From Blautia massiliensis (ex Durand et al. 2017) (lineage in GTDB: Bacteria > Bacillota > Clostridia > Lachnospirales > Lachnospiraceae): DNA of 64,000 nucleotides. Of the stretch, positions 43,909 through 53,481 are shown piece by piece (position 1 is the first letter of the stretch; every line of letters starts with the position of its first letter). Both the position numbers and the translations under genes were made by a program. The notes beneath the pieces are model-generated. The model ran no database searches. It saw only the letters and a list, made by a program, of their open reading frames with translations, and had not been told where the DNA came from. The stretch covers positions 1,053,293-1,117,292 of the forward strand of contig NZ_LN913006.1 in assembly GCF_001487165.1 (NCBI RefSeq). Direction: 5' to 3'.

Positions 43909-46551
43909 ATGAAAAAGTACGGAGTGAACGAACTTCGTAAGATGTTCCTTGACTTTATGGAGAGCAAGGGCCATCTTGTAATGAAAAGCTTTTCCCTGGT
44001 TCCTCAGGGAGATAAGAGTCTTCTGCTGATCAATGCAGGTATGGCTCCGCTGAAACCATATTTTACAGGTGCTGAGAAGCCGCCAAGAACAAGAGTGACA
44101 ACCTGCCAGAAATGTATCCGTACCGGAGATATCGAAAATGTAGGTAAAACCGCACGTCACGGTACTTTCTTTGAAATGCTTGGTAACTTCTCTTTTGGTG
44201 ATTACTTCAAGAAAGAAGCCATCCACTGGTCCTGGGAATTTCTTACTGAGGTTGTAGGGCTTGATGCAGACCGTCTCTACCCATCCATTTACCTGGATGA
44301 TGATGAAGCCTTCAATATCTGGAACAAAGAAGTAGGGATTCCGTCTGAACGTATTTTCCGTTTCGGAAAAGAGGATAACTTCTGGGAGCATGGCGCAGGT
44401 CCATGCGGTCCATGCTCTGAGATCTACTATGACCGTGGCGAAAAATACGGCTGTGGCAAACCCGGATGTACGGTAGGCTGCGACTGCGACCGTTACATGG
44501 AAGTATGGAACAACGTTTTCACACAGTTCGAGAACGATGGAAACGGAAACTACACAACCCTGAAACAGAAAAACATCGATACCGGTATGGGACTTGAGCG
44601 TCTTGCTGTAGTTGTTCAGGATGTTGATTCTATTTTTGATGTAGATACAATTTGTGCACTTCGTAATCTTGTATGCGAGATCGCACATAAAGAATATGAG
44701 AAAAACTATGCCGATGACGTTTCCATCCGTCTGATCACGGACCATATCCGTTCCGCAACATTTATGATCTCCGATGGAATCATGCCAACCAATGAGGGAC
44801 GTGGATATGTTCTCCGCCGTCTGATCCGCCGTGCAGCACGTCACGGACGTCTTCTTGGCATCGAGGGAACTTTCCTTGCAAAATTAAGTGCACAGGTGAT
44901 CGAGAGCTCCAAAGCCGGATATCCGGAGCTTGAGGAGAAGAAAGAGTTCATCTTCCGTGTACTGACAAATGAGGAGAATCAGTTCAACAAAACTATCGAT
45001 CAGGGACTTCGCATCCTTTCCGACATGGAAGAGGATATGAAAAAAGCAGGTGAAAAGACTCTTTCCGGTGACAACGCATTCAAGCTTTATGATACGTACG
45101 GATTCCCTCTTGACCTTACAAAAGAGATCCTTGAGGAAAAAGGCTACGGCATTGACGAGGAAGGCTTCCAGAAAGCAATGGAGGAACAGAGAGTCAAGGC
45201 ACGTACTGCCCGTGAAGTAACCAACTATATGGGTGCAGACGCAACCGTATACGATGATATTGATGTAAATGTAACAACAGAATTCGTCGGCTACGATCAT
45301 CTTACCTTTGATTCCAAGGTTACTGTCCTTACCACAGAAACAGAGATCGTAGATTCTCTCACAGAGGGACAGAAGGGTACCGTATTTGTAGAGCAGACTC
45401 CTTTCTATGCAACAATGGGTGGACAGGAAGGTGATACCGGTGTGATCGAGACTGCAAACGGTAAATTTGTTGTTGAGGACACCATCAAACTCCGCGGCGG
45501 TAAATTCGGCCACGTAGGACATATGGAATCCGGTATGATTTCCTCAGGTGAGACAGTATCCCTGAAGGTAAACGAAGAAGCAAGAAAAGATACCGAGAAA
45601 AACCACAGTGCAACACATCTTCTTCAGAAAGCATTGAAAACTGTTCTTGGTTCCCACGTAGAGCAGAAGGGTTCTCTGGTAACTCCGGACAGACTTCGTT
45701 TTGACTTTGCTCATTTTCAGGCTATGACAGCAGAAGAACTCCAGGCAACAGAAGAGCTTGTAAACAAAGAGATCCAGGCAGGTCTTGATGTTCATACAGA
45801 TGTCATGGATGTGGAAGAAGCCAAGAAATCCGGAGCAATGGCTCTCTTTGGTGAGAAATATGACCAGAAGGTACGTGTAGTATCCATGGGAGACTTTTCC
45901 AAAGAGCTCTGTGGTGGTACTCATGTAAAGAATACAAGCTCCATCATGCTCTTTAAGATCGTGTCCGAATCTGGTATCGCAGCTGGTGTACGCCGTATTG
46001 AGGCACTTACCGGCAAAGCAGTTATCGAATACTACAGAAAGCAGGAAGAGCTTCTCCATGAGGCTGCAAAAGCATTAAAGGCCAATACAGCCGAGGTTGT
46101 AGAAAAGATCAGTCACCTGCAGGCTGAGGTAAAGGCTCTTCAGAGCGAAAATGAATCCCTCAAGAGCAAAGCTGCCCAGAGTGCACTTGGCGATGTCATG
46201 GATAAAGTCGTTGAAGTAAACGGCGTGAAACTCCTTGCAGCCAAAGTTGAGGGCGTTGACATGAACGGTCTCAGAGACCTGGGTGATAAACTGAAAGAGC
46301 AGCTTGGCGAAGGTGTTGTCCTTCTTGCAGCAGTAAACGACGGCAAGGTTAATCTTCTTGCAATGGCAACGGATGCAGCTCAGAAAGCAGGCGCTCATGC
46401 AGGAAACCTGATCAAAGCAGTGGCAGCGATCGTTGGCGGTGGCGGCGGCGGACGTCCGAACATGGCACAGGCCGGCGGAAAGAATCCGGAAAAGGCTCAG
46501 GAGGCTATGGACGCAGCAGCAGGAATCCTTGAAAAACAGCTCACAAAATAA
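43909..46551 (+). CDS. alaS: alanyl-tRNA synthetase
   Basis: The full-length 880-residue enzyme has a class II catalytic domain (RHGTFFEMLGNFSFGDYFK), an editing domain with NHSATHLLQKAL and the zinc Cys in ELCGGTHVKNT, and a C-terminal domain with the glycine-rich GGGGGGRPNMAQAGG. It attaches alanine to tRNA-Ala and edits mischarged serine or glycine. AAGGAGG precedes the ATG. A CATTTCCGG/CCGGAAATG hairpin (43839-43872) lies in the 85-base gap after tyrS, without T-run or T-box. Confidence 0.98.
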   Translation: MKKYGVNELRKMFLDFMESKGHLVMKSFSLVPQGDKSLLLINAGMAPLKPYFTGAEKPPRTRVTTCQKCIRTGDIENVGKTARHGTFFEMLGNFSFGDYFKKEAIHWSWEFLTEVVGLDADRLYPSIYLDDDEAFNIWNKEVGIPSERIFRFGKEDNFWEHGAGPCGPCSEIYYDRGEKYGCGKPGCTVGCDCDRYMEVWNNVFTQFENDGNGNYTTLKQKNIDTGMGLERLAVVVQDVDSIFDVDTICALRNLVCEIAHKEYEKNYADDVSIRLITDHIRSATFMISDGIMPTNEGRGYVLRRLIRRAARHGRLLGIEGTFLAKLSAQVIESSKAGYPELEEKKEFIFRVLTNEENQFNKTIDQGLRILSDMEEDMKKAGEKTLSGDNAFKLYDTYGFPLDLTKEILEEKGYGIDEEGFQKAMEEQRVKARTAREVTNYMGADATVYDDIDVNVTTEFVGYDHLTFDSKVTVLTTETEIVDSLTEGQKGTVFVEQTPFYATMGGQEGDTGVIETANGKFVVEDTIKLRGGKFGHVGHMESGMISSGETVSLKVNEEARKDTEKNHSATHLLQKALKTVLGSHVEQKGSLVTPDRLRFDFAHFQAMTAEELQATEELVNKEIQAGLDVHTDVMDVEEAKKSGAMALFGEKYDQKVRVVSMGDFSKELCGGTHVKNTSSIMLFKIVSESGIAAGVRRIEALTGKAVIEYYRKQEELLHEAAKALKANTAEVVEKISHLQAEVKALQSENESLKSKAAQSALGDVMDKVVEVNGVKLLAAKVEGVDMNGLRDLGDKLKEQLGEGVVLLAAVNDGKVNLLAMATDAAQKAGAHAGNLIKAVAAIVGGGGGGRPNMAQAGGKNPEKAQEAMDAAAGILEKQLTK

Positions 46552-46608
46552 CAAAGTTGTGCGTGATTTACAATTTTGACATTTTTTTCATAAAAATCGA
46601 AAAAGATG

Positions 46609-46638
46609 TTGACGAAACCACATGTTATGCTATATAAT
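46609..46638 (+). promoter_or_regulatory. promoter of rpsU
   Basis: TTGACG (46609-46614) and TATAAT (46633-46638) are 18 bases apart, with TGC just before. The leader of about 70 bases can form two mutually exclusive hairpins (GTGC...GCAC at 46646-46682, or GTTGTA with TACAAC at 46668-46691). Confidence 0.65.
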
Positions 46639-46716
46639 AACACTCGTGCAAGAAAAATACCCAGACAGTTGTATTTTAGCACAATCTACAACTGGAGGGA
46701 GGTTAGGTGTGAGTCT

Positions 46717-46893
46717 ATGTCAAACGTTATCGTAAAAGAGAACGAGACTTTAGATAGCGCTCTTCGCAGATTCAAGAGAAGCTGTGCTAAGGCGGGAATC
46801 CAGCAGGAAATCCGTAAGAGAGAGCATTACGAGAAGCCAAGCGTTCGTCGTAAGAAAAAATCTGAAGCCGCAAGAAAACGTAAATATAATTAA
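46717..46893 (+). CDS. rpsU: 30S ribosomal protein S21
   Basis: The 58-residue S21 starts [21 protein letters not shown] and ends in a very basic Arg/Lys tail. S21 sits near the 16S 3' end and helps initiation. The GGAGGGAGG lies unusually far (about 14 bases) from the ATG. The upstream open frame to 46606 overlaps the promoter and is not used. Confidence 0.97.
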   Translation: MSNVIVKENETLDSALRRFKRSCAKAGIQQEIRKREHYEKPSVRRKKKSEAARKRKYN

Positions 46894-46901
46894 TTGTGCG
46901 C

Positions 46902-46936
46902 AAAAATCCCTGGCTGTATGGTCAGGGATTTTTAAT
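46902..46936 (+). terminator. intrinsic terminator after rpsU
   Basis: An 11-bp perfect stem AAAAATCCCTG/CAGGGATTTTT with a ten-base loop. Confidence 0.88.
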
Positions 46937-46973
46937 TAAATAGAAACAGGAACGTTTGACGAAGGAAAGAAAT

Positions 46974-48548
46974 ATGAATTTGTTTATTAAACTGATTATC
47001 AAACCATTGCGATCGCTCCTTAAATTATTATTTAATCGAATTTTTTATGTAGCTCTGGCTCTTGTTGTGCAGCTGGCATGGCTGCTGATCGCCCTTTTCC
47101 GGCTTATGGAATACTCCAGATGGGTGACGATCGGAATGCAGGCCATAGGTTTTCTGGTTGTTCTGTGGATCGTAAATAAAAAGATCAATCCATCTTATAA
47201 GCTCGCCTGGACGATGCTGATCCTTATTTTTCCGGTATTTGGTGTTTCCCTGTACCTTCTTTTCGGTAAGTCACGGATCGGCGCTGTAATGGAGCAGCAT
47301 TATCAGAATCTTATTGATGAAACTGCTGAATACCTGGAAGGCTCAGAGCTCACAAGAAAACGTTTAAACGAAGACGACCGTTCCATGAGGATCCAGTCGG
47401 ATTACATCTGGCAGTATTCAAGATATCCGGTTCACGAGAATACCACAGCAGAGTATTTTCAGGTAGGAGATGATATGTTTCCGGTTCTGGTGCATGAACT
47501 GGAGCAGGCAAAGCATTTTATTTTTATCGAATATTTCATCATAAATGACGGGGTAATGTGGCAGACGATCCTTAATATCCTTGAAAAAAAGGCTAAAGAA
47601 GGAGTGGATGTCCGACTGATCTATGATGGCTTCGGTTGCCTTACCACATTGCCATACAAGTATGATCAGGAGATGCGCCGGCGAGGAATCAAATGCGAAG
47701 TATTCAACCGGTTCCGTCCGATTCTTAATATAATCCAGAATAACCGTGACCACCGTAAGATCTGTGTGATCGATGGCTGGACCGGTTTTACCGGTGGCAT
47801 CAACCTGGCTGACGAATATATCAATCAGCGAAAACGGTTTGGCCACTGGAAGGATACAGCCGTTATGCTGAAAGGAGAAGGCGTCTGGAATATGACAGCT
47901 ATGTTCCTGTATATGTGGGGAATCGTTACCAAAACAGATACTTCTCTTGATTTCGGAAATTATGTTCCGCACAGGTGGCACCCCAACGAATTTCCGGGAA
48001 ACGGTTATGTCCAGCCATTCTGCGATTCCCCCCTGGACGATGAGATCGTAGGAGAGAACGTTTATCTTAATATTATCAATCGCGCCAAAAACTATGTTTA
48101 TATCTGCACACCATATCTGATCATAGATAATGAGATGATGACCGCCCTGTGCCTCGCTGCAAAAAGCGGTGTGGATGTCCGGATCATGACACCAGGTATC
48201 CCGGACAAAAAAATGGTCTTCCTGCTGACACAGTCTTATTATAAACAGCTTCTGGAAGCAGGTGTAAAGATCTACGAATACCAGCCGGGATTTTTACATG
48301 CAAAATCTTTTGTCTGTGATGACAAAGTAGGCGTCGTAGGAACCATAAATCTGGATTACCGAAGCCTTTATCTGCATTTTGAAGATGGTGTCTGGATGTA
48401 TAAGAATGATGTGATCCTGGACATCCGGGATGATTTTACAGAAACCCTGGAGTACTGTGATCCCATTGATCTGGCATTCTGCCAGAAGAGAAATATTGTG
48501 GTACGTGCCATTCAGAACGTACTGAGAGTTTTTGCACCGCTATTATAA
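46974..48548 (+). CDS. cls: cardiolipin synthase
   Basis: The 524-residue membrane enzyme has two to three N-terminal hydrophobic segments (to about residue 95) and two phospholipase D motifs, HRKICVIDGWTGFTGG and HAKSFVCDDKVGVVGT. It condenses two phosphatidylglycerols to cardiolipin. ATG 46974 is preferred with GAAGGA upstream. A 14-bp perfect hairpin follows. Confidence 0.94.
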   Translation: MNLFIKLIIKPLRSLLKLLFNRIFYVALALVVQLAWLLIALFRLMEYSRWVTIGMQAIGFLVVLWIVNKKINPSYKLAWTMLILIFPVFGVSLYLLFGKSRIGAVMEQHYQNLIDETAEYLEGSELTRKRLNEDDRSMRIQSDYIWQYSRYPVHENTTAEYFQVGDDMFPVLVHELEQAKHFIFIEYFIINDGVMWQTILNILEKKAKEGVDVRLIYDGFGCLTTLPYKYDQEMRRRGIKCEVFNRFRPILNIIQNNRDHRKICVIDGWTGFTGGINLADEYINQRKRFGHWKDTAVMLKGEGVWNMTAMFLYMWGIVTKTDTSLDFGNYVPHRWHPNEFPGNGYVQPFCDSPLDDEIVGENVYLNIINRAKNYVYICTPYLIIDNEMMTALCLAAKSGVDVRIMTPGIPDKKMVFLLTQSYYKQLLEAGVKIYEYQPGFLHAKSFVCDDKVGVVGTINLDYRSLYLHFEDGVWMYKNDVILDIRDDFTETLEYCDPIDLAFCQKRNIVVRAIQNVLRVFAPLL

Positions 48549-48584
48549 AAACTCTTTGACAGACAACTGTAAATTCTGTATGAT

Positions 48585-48619
48585 ATATCAGACGGGAGTT
48601 CAATGCTCCCGTCTGATAT
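48585..48619 (+). terminator. hairpin after cls
   Basis: A 14-bp perfect stem (48585-48598 with 48606-48619) and a seven-base loop; only a short T-containing tail follows. Confidence 0.65.
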
Positions 48620-48679
48620 TGTCTAAAGAAAAATAATTTATAGATACATATGAAATTTTTAGTTATTGGAGGAATTGAT

Positions 48680-50077
48680 TTGAGCCAGAACAAAGAAACA
48701 GAGATCCAGCTTCAGTACATTGAAAAATGTAAAGAGCTTCTTGCCAAAAGCAGTACGAAACATCCCACCTTCCACATCCAGAACGAAGGATGCCAGATGA
48801 ACTCCATCCAGACAGAGTCTATTGCGGCCATCATGGAAAAAATGGGATATGAAATGGTAGATACCGAGGATGCTGATGCAGTTGTATTTAACACCTGCAC
48901 AGTCCGGGAAAATGCCAATCAGAAGATCTATGGACATCTTGGACATTTAAAGAGCATCAAACGGGAGCTCCCGGATATGAAGATCGTACTGTTCGGATGT
49001 ATGATGCAGGAGCATCACGTAGTAGAAAAGATCCGCAAGGATTATAAATATGTAAATCTTGTATTCGGAACCCATAATATCCACAAATTCCCGGAGCTTT
49101 TTTACCGAACGCTGCAGACCGACGACCAGATCATTGATATCTGGAAGGAATCCGATGAGATCGTAGAGGGCATGCCAACTTCCCGCAAATACTCCTTCAA
49201 AACAGGAGTCAGCGTAATGTTTGGCTGCAATAACTTCTGCAGCTACTGCATCGTTCCTTATGTCCGCGGCCGCGAAAAGAGCCGCGAGCCACAGGCCATC
49301 ATCCGCGAGATCGAGGAACTGGTCGCAGATGGCGTTACTGAGATCATGCTTCTTGGTCAGAATGTAAACTCCTACGGAAAAACTCTGGAAACACCGGTAA
49401 CCTTTGCAGAACTTCTGAAAGAAGTGGAAAAGATCGAAGGGCTGAAGCGTATCCGTTTTATGACTTCCCATCCGAAGGACCTGTCCGATGAGCTGATCCA
49501 GACCATGGCAGAGAGCCAGAAGATCTGTCACCATCTGCATCTTCCGCTGCAGTCCGGAAGCAGCAGAGTCTTAAAGGAAATGAACCGCCGTTACGACAAG
49601 GAGAAATATCTGGAGCTGGTAGATAAGATCCGTAAGGCAATCCCGGATATTTCGCTGACAACAGATATCATGGTCGGATTTCCGGGAGAAACAGAAGAAG
49701 ATTTCCAGGAAACACTGGATGTTGTAAGAAAAGCAAATTATGATACTGCCTTCACATTTATTTATTCCAAACGAAGCGGAACCCCTGCAGCCGGCATGGA
49801 AAATCAGGTGCCGGAGGATGTGGTAAAAGACCGTTTTAGCCGTCTTCTTACCCTGGTGCAGGAAAAGGGCCGGGAAAATTCCTCCCGTTTCCAGGGAACC
49901 ATTCAGGAAATCCTGGTAGAAGACGAAAACCGGGAGAAGGGTACTCTTACAGGTCGTACCCAGCATAATCTCTTGGTTCATTTCCCAGGAGAAAAAGATC
50001 TCATCGGCAAATATGTAAAAGTAAGCCTGGATACCTGCAAGGGATTCTATTATTTCGGACATATCGTGGAAGAGTAG
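48680..50077 (+). CDS. miaB: tRNA-2-methylthio-N6-dimethylallyladenosine synthase MiaB
   Basis: The 465-residue radical SAM methylthiotransferase has three auxiliary-cluster cysteines (NEGCQMN, FNTCTVRENA, LFGCMMQ), the SAM cluster motif CNNFCSYC and a C-terminal TRAM domain. It adds the 2-methylthio group at A37 of tRNAs. I chose TTG 48680 because GGAGG lies 7 bases upstream; an ATG at 48650 has no ribosome site. Confidence 0.94.
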   Translation: MSQNKETEIQLQYIEKCKELLAKSSTKHPTFHIQNEGCQMNSIQTESIAAIMEKMGYEMVDTEDADAVVFNTCTVRENANQKIYGHLGHLKSIKRELPDMKIVLFGCMMQEHHVVEKIRKDYKYVNLVFGTHNIHKFPELFYRTLQTDDQIIDIWKESDEIVEGMPTSRKYSFKTGVSVMFGCNNFCSYCIVPYVRGREKSREPQAIIREIEELVADGVTEIMLLGQNVNSYGKTLETPVTFAELLKEVEKIEGLKRIRFMTSHPKDLSDELIQTMAESQKICHHLHLPLQSGSSRVLKEMNRRYDKEKYLELVDKIRKAIPDISLTTDIMVGFPGETEEDFQETLDVVRKANYDTAFTFIYSKRSGTPAAGMENQVPEDVVKDRFSRLLTLVQEKGRENSSRFQGTIQEILVEDENREKGTLTGRTQHNLLVHFPGEKDLIGKYVKVSLDTCKGFYYFGHIVEE

Positions 50078-50166
50078 AATTATCGACAAGTCCCCACCCA
50101 CTGCTTATTGTTTTTCGCAACCCCGTTGGGGACTTACCTGATTCGGCTAATTATAAGTTTATATTA

Positions 50167-50203
50167 CCCGCTCATTGCCATTATCGGATGAGCGGGCTTT
50201 TTT
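50167..50203 (+). terminator. terminator after miaB
   Basis: CCCGCTCAT and ATGAGCGGG form a 9-bp stem followed by CTTTTTT. A second inverted repeat AAGTCCCCA/TGGGGACTT (about 50090-50135) lies before it. Confidence 0.85.
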
Positions 50204-50224
50204 ATTATAAAAATACTGTTTCTA

Positions 50225-50253
50225 TTGACAAATACCCCATGAGGGTATATATT
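50225..50253 (+). promoter_or_regulatory. csoR-copA promoter
   Basis: TTGACA (50225-50230) and TATATT (50248-50253) are 17 bases apart, and the first CsoR operator fills the spacer. Confidence 0.8.
50232..50248 (+). promoter_or_regulatory. CsoR operator 1
   Basis: The inverted repeat ATACCCCATGAGGGTAT sits between -35 and -10. It is repeated exactly at 50270-50286. Its position predicts repression that is lifted by copper(I). Confidence 0.75.
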
Positions 50254-50269
50254 ATTCCATATATAGAGG

Positions 50270-50286
50270 ATACCCCATGAGGGTAT
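50270..50286 (+). promoter_or_regulatory. CsoR operator 2
   Basis: A second identical copy of the 17-base inverted repeat lies just after the expected transcription start and before the csoR ribosome site, a place that would block RNA polymerase. Confidence 0.75.
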
Positions 50287-50309
50287 TTATGAGAAAGGAG
50301 AGACAGCCT

Positions 50310-50621
50310 ATGTCTGAAAAGAAAGCCTGTCCCTGCTGTTGTAAAAAACACACTGCACGTTCAGAAGAGGAGAAAAAAAAGCTGATCAACCGTCTGAAAC
50401 GTATTGAAGGCCAGATCAGGGGCATTATAGGAATGATGGAGAATGATGCCTACTGTAATGACATCCTGATCCAGTCCGCCGCGGTCAATGCCGCAGTGAA
50501 TGCGTTTAATAAAGAGCTGCTTGCCAGCCACATCCGTACCTGCGTTGCCAGAGATATCCGGGAAGGTAAGGATGAGACCATTGATGAGCTGGTAGCAACC
50601 CTCCAGAAGCTGATGAAATAA
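50310..50621 (+). CDS. csoR: copper-sensing transcriptional repressor CsoR
   Basis: The 103-residue repressor of the CsoR/RcnR family has a Cys-rich N-terminus (KKACPCCCKK), RLKRIEGQIRGI and the copper ligands Cys in AYCNDI and His/Cys in SHIRTC. It should repress its own operon through the two operators upstream and release them when Cu(I) binds. ATG 50310 has GGAG upstream; earlier in-frame ATGs (50277, 50289) overlap the operator. Confidence 0.9.
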   Translation: MSEKKACPCCCKKHTARSEEEKKKLINRLKRIEGQIRGIIGMMENDAYCNDILIQSAAVNAAVNAFNKELLASHIRTCVARDIREGKDETIDELVATLQKLMK

Positions 50622-50657
50622 AGGGACAAACTAGATTTTAGGAGGTACTGAAAGAAA

Positions 50658-53219
50658 ATGGAACAATATAATGTAACTGGTATGAGCTGCGCCGCCTGCT
50701 CTGCCCGTGTGGAAAAAGCCGTATCAAAAGTTCCGGGGGTGAATAGCTGTTCCGTCAGTCTTCTGACCAACTCCATGGGAGTTGAAGGAACCGCTTCATC
50801 CGGCGAGATCATTGCCGCAGTGGAAGCCGCCGGATATGGTGCATCCTTAAAGGGCGGAGCTGCCGGAGCGAAGATTTCCATGTCTGCGGCAGAAGAAGCG
50901 CTGGAAGATCATGAAACTCCGATCCTAAAGAAACGTCTTATCACATCCGTAGGATTTTTGCTGGTGCTGATGTATTTCTCCATGGGGCACATGATGTGGG
51001 GATGGCCACTGCCGAAATGGTTTGACGGCAATCACGTAGCCATGGGACTGGTACAGCTGCTCCTGGCTGGTATCATCATGGTGATCAACCAGAAATTTTT
51101 CATCAATGGATTTAAGAGTCTGTGGCGCCGTTCCCCAAATATGGATACTCTGGTAGCTCTTGGCTCCATGGCATCCTTCCTGTGGAGCGTCTATGCACTG
51201 TTTGCCATGACAAGAGCACAGGCAGACGGAGATTCTGCTGCAGTTATGAATTACATGATGGATTTTTATTTTGAATCTGCAGCCATGATCCTGACACTGA
51301 TCACCGTAGGAAAAATGCTGGAGGCCCGTTCTAAAGGAAAGACAACGGATGCGCTTAAAAGCCTTATGAAGCTTGCACCCAAAACTGCGGTCGTGGTACG
51401 AAAGGGACAGGAACTTACCGTTCCTATTGAGCAGGTTCAGAAAGGAGAAACCTTTGTCGTCCGCCCGGGAGAGAATATTCCGGTGGACGGAGTGATCCTG
51501 GAAGGAACCACAGCAGTCAATGAATCCGCACTGACCGGCGAGAGTATCCCGGTTGATAAAGAAACCGGAGATATGGTTTCTGCGGCAACCGTGAATCAGT
51601 CCGGATTTATCAAATGCGAAGCGACCAGAGTGGGAGAGGATACCACCCTTTCCCAGATCATCAAAATGGTCAGTGATGCGGCAGCCACCAAGGCACCGAT
51701 CGCAAAGATCGCAGACCGTGTTTCCGGTGTGTTTGTACCGGCAGTGATCACAATCGCAGTGATCACAACGATCATCTGGCTTCTTGCAGGACAGACCTTC
51801 GGTTATGCTCTGGCAAGGGGGATTTCCGTTCTGGTCATCAGCTGCCCCTGCGCACTTGGCCTTGCAACACCGGTTGCCATTATGGTCGGCAACGGTATGG
51901 GTGCCAAAAACGGAATCCTTTTCAAAACAGCCGTTTCTCTTGAGGAAGCAGGAAAAGTCCAGATCGTCGCTTTGGATAAAACCGGAACCATTACAAGCGG
52001 TCAGCCGGAGGTAACAGATATTCTCCCGGCTGAGGGAATCACAGAAACAGAGCTTCTCTCTCTGGCCTGTGCACTGGAGAAAAAAAGTGAACATCCACTG
52101 GCAAAGGCAGTTCTCAAAAAAGCCGAGGAAGAGAAACTTGCCACAGGTGAAGTAATCGGATTCCAGGCACTTCCGGGGAACGGACTTTCCGCTATACTTG
52201 GAAGTGACAAACTGACAGGCGGAAGCATGAAATTTATCAGCAGCCAGACAAGGGTTTCCGCAGACTTTAACAGGAGAGCCGAGCAGCTTGCAGAGCAGGG
52301 AAAAACGCCCCTTCTTTTCACACGAAACGGTAAACTTCTGGGAATCATCGCAGTTGCGGATGTGATCAAGGAAGACAGTCCCCATGCAGTAAAAGAGCTT
52401 CAGAACATGGGAATCCGTGTAGTTATGCTTACCGGTGACAATGAGCGTACCGCAAAAGCCATCGGAGCTCAGGCAGGAGTTGACGATGTGATCGCAGGAG
52501 TTCTTCCGGATGGAAAAGAAAGTGTGATCCGCGCTCTGAAGGAGCAGGGAAAGGTTGCCATGGTCGGTGACGGTATCAACGACGCGCCGGCACTTACAAG
52601 AGCCGATATCGGAATTGCCATCGGTGCAGGAACAGATATTGCCATTGATGCGGCAGATATCGTTCTGATGAAGAGCCAGTTAAGCGATGTTCCAGCGGCA
52701 GTACGTTTAAGCCGCGCCACACTTCGGAATATCCATGAGAATCTTTTCTGGGCATTTTTCTACAATATAATCGGCATTCCCCTTGCAGCAGGTGTCTGGA
52801 TCCCGCTTTTCGGATGGACCTTGAATCCGATGTTCGGAGCTGCGGCCATGAGTCTTTCCAGCTTCTGTGTTGTAACAAATGCGCTGCGTCTGAATCTGTT
52901 TCAGATCCACAATGCAACAAAAGACAAAGAAATCAAAAATCCGGTAACATTACACATCAGTCATGATGAAAATATAAAAGAAGAAAAGGAGAACAAAACA
53001 ATGGTAAAGGTAACGGTCAATGTAGAAGGAATGATGTGCGGACACTGTGAGGCACACGTAAACAAAGCCATCCAGGCAGCTTTCGGAGCAGAAGACGTAG
53101 TTTCTTCCCACGAGAACGGAACAACTGTATTCTCTGTACCTGAGAAGGTTGACGAGGCAAAGGTTGAAGAAGTGATCAAGGAAGCCGGTTACGAGTTTAA
53201 AGGAATCACCCAGGAATAA
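50658..53219 (+). CDS. copA: copper-translocating P1B-type ATPase with C-terminal CopZ-like domain
   Basis: The 853-residue copper exporter has an N-terminal heavy-metal domain ([10 protein letters not shown], residues about 9-18), eight membrane helices, the ion motif [11 protein letters not shown], phosphorylation site [15 protein letters not shown] and [13 protein letters not shown] second heavy-metal domain with [11 protein letters not shown] follows after a charged linker, from about residue 782. The end of the gene carries an internal AAGGAG plus ATG (53001) in frame. The operon csoR-copA has no separate copZ. Confidence 0.95.
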   Translation: MEQYNVTGMSCAACSARVEKAVSKVPGVNSCSVSLLTNSMGVEGTASSGEIIAAVEAAGYGASLKGGAAGAKISMSAAEEALEDHETPILKKRLITSVGFLLVLMYFSMGHMMWGWPLPKWFDGNHVAMGLVQLLLAGIIMVINQKFFINGFKSLWRRSPNMDTLVALGSMASFLWSVYALFAMTRAQADGDSAAVMNYMMDFYFESAAMILTLITVGKMLEARSKGKTTDALKSLMKLAPKTAVVVRKGQELTVPIEQVQKGETFVVRPGENIPVDGVILEGTTAVNESALTGESIPVDKETGDMVSAATVNQSGFIKCEATRVGEDTTLSQIIKMVSDAAATKAPIAKIADRVSGVFVPAVITIAVITTIIWLLAGQTFGYALARGISVLVISCPCALGLATPVAIMVGNGMGAKNGILFKTAVSLEEAGKVQIVALDKTGTITSGQPEVTDILPAEGITETELLSLACALEKKSEHPLAKAVLKKAEEEKLATGEVIGFQALPGNGLSAILGSDKLTGGSMKFISSQTRVSADFNRRAEQLAEQGKTPLLFTRNGKLLGIIAVADVIKEDSPHAVKELQNMGIRVVMLTGDNERTAKAIGAQAGVDDVIAGVLPDGKESVIRALKEQGKVAMVGDGINDAPALTRADIGIAIGAGTDIAIDAADIVLMKSQLSDVPAAVRLSRATLRNIHENLFWAFFYNIIGIPLAAGVWIPLFGWTLNPMFGAAAMSLSSFCVVTNALRLNLFQIHNATKDKEIKNPVTLHISHDENIKEEKENKTMVKVTVNVEGMMCGHCEAHVNKAIQAAFGAEDVVSSHENGTTVFSVPEKVDEAKVEEVIKEAGYEFKGITQE
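53001..53219 (+). CDS. copZ: possible internally initiated CopZ-like copper chaperone
   Basis: Inside copA and in the same frame, AAGGAG (52986-52991) lies 9 bases before an ATG at 53001. From there 72 residues follow with the MMCGHC metal motif, the normal length of free CopZ. The sequence before the site is a charged, probably flexible linker. This could be a copZ gene joined to copA by loss of a stop codon, or a real dual-product design. Separate translation is inferred. Confidence 0.5.
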   Translation: MVKVTVNVEGMMCGHCEAHVNKAIQAAFGAEDVVSSHENGTTVFSVPEKVDEAKVEEVIKEAGYEFKGITQE

Positions 53220-53253
53220 ACCGGATTTTTAAACCACATATTTGCCAAATGGC

Positions 53254-53293
53254 CAAAAGAAACAGTTCTGTAAAAGCGGAGCTGTTTCTTTTG
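53254..53293 (+). terminator. terminator after copA
   Basis: AAAAGAAACAG and CTGTTTCTTTT form an 11-bp stem with a T-rich arm. Confidence 0.8.
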
Positions 53294-53481
53294 TCTCATA
53301 CAGAAAAAATTTTCCACTTCTATAAATCCGGCTAATATCTTTATAGTTTATTCTGAAAAAGCAGGATTATCCGCCAAATTGGTTTTTATTTTCAATTCTC
53401 TTATGCTATACTGATAGCGATTATGGATATAGGAACGATAACAGAAATCGTTAACATCATAGTAGTAGAGAGGAGCGCATT

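Noticed and set aside
50925..52385. A 486-codon minus-strand open frame opposite copA
   Set aside because: It is Cys/His/Ser-rich and has no start signal; copA on the other strand is well supported.
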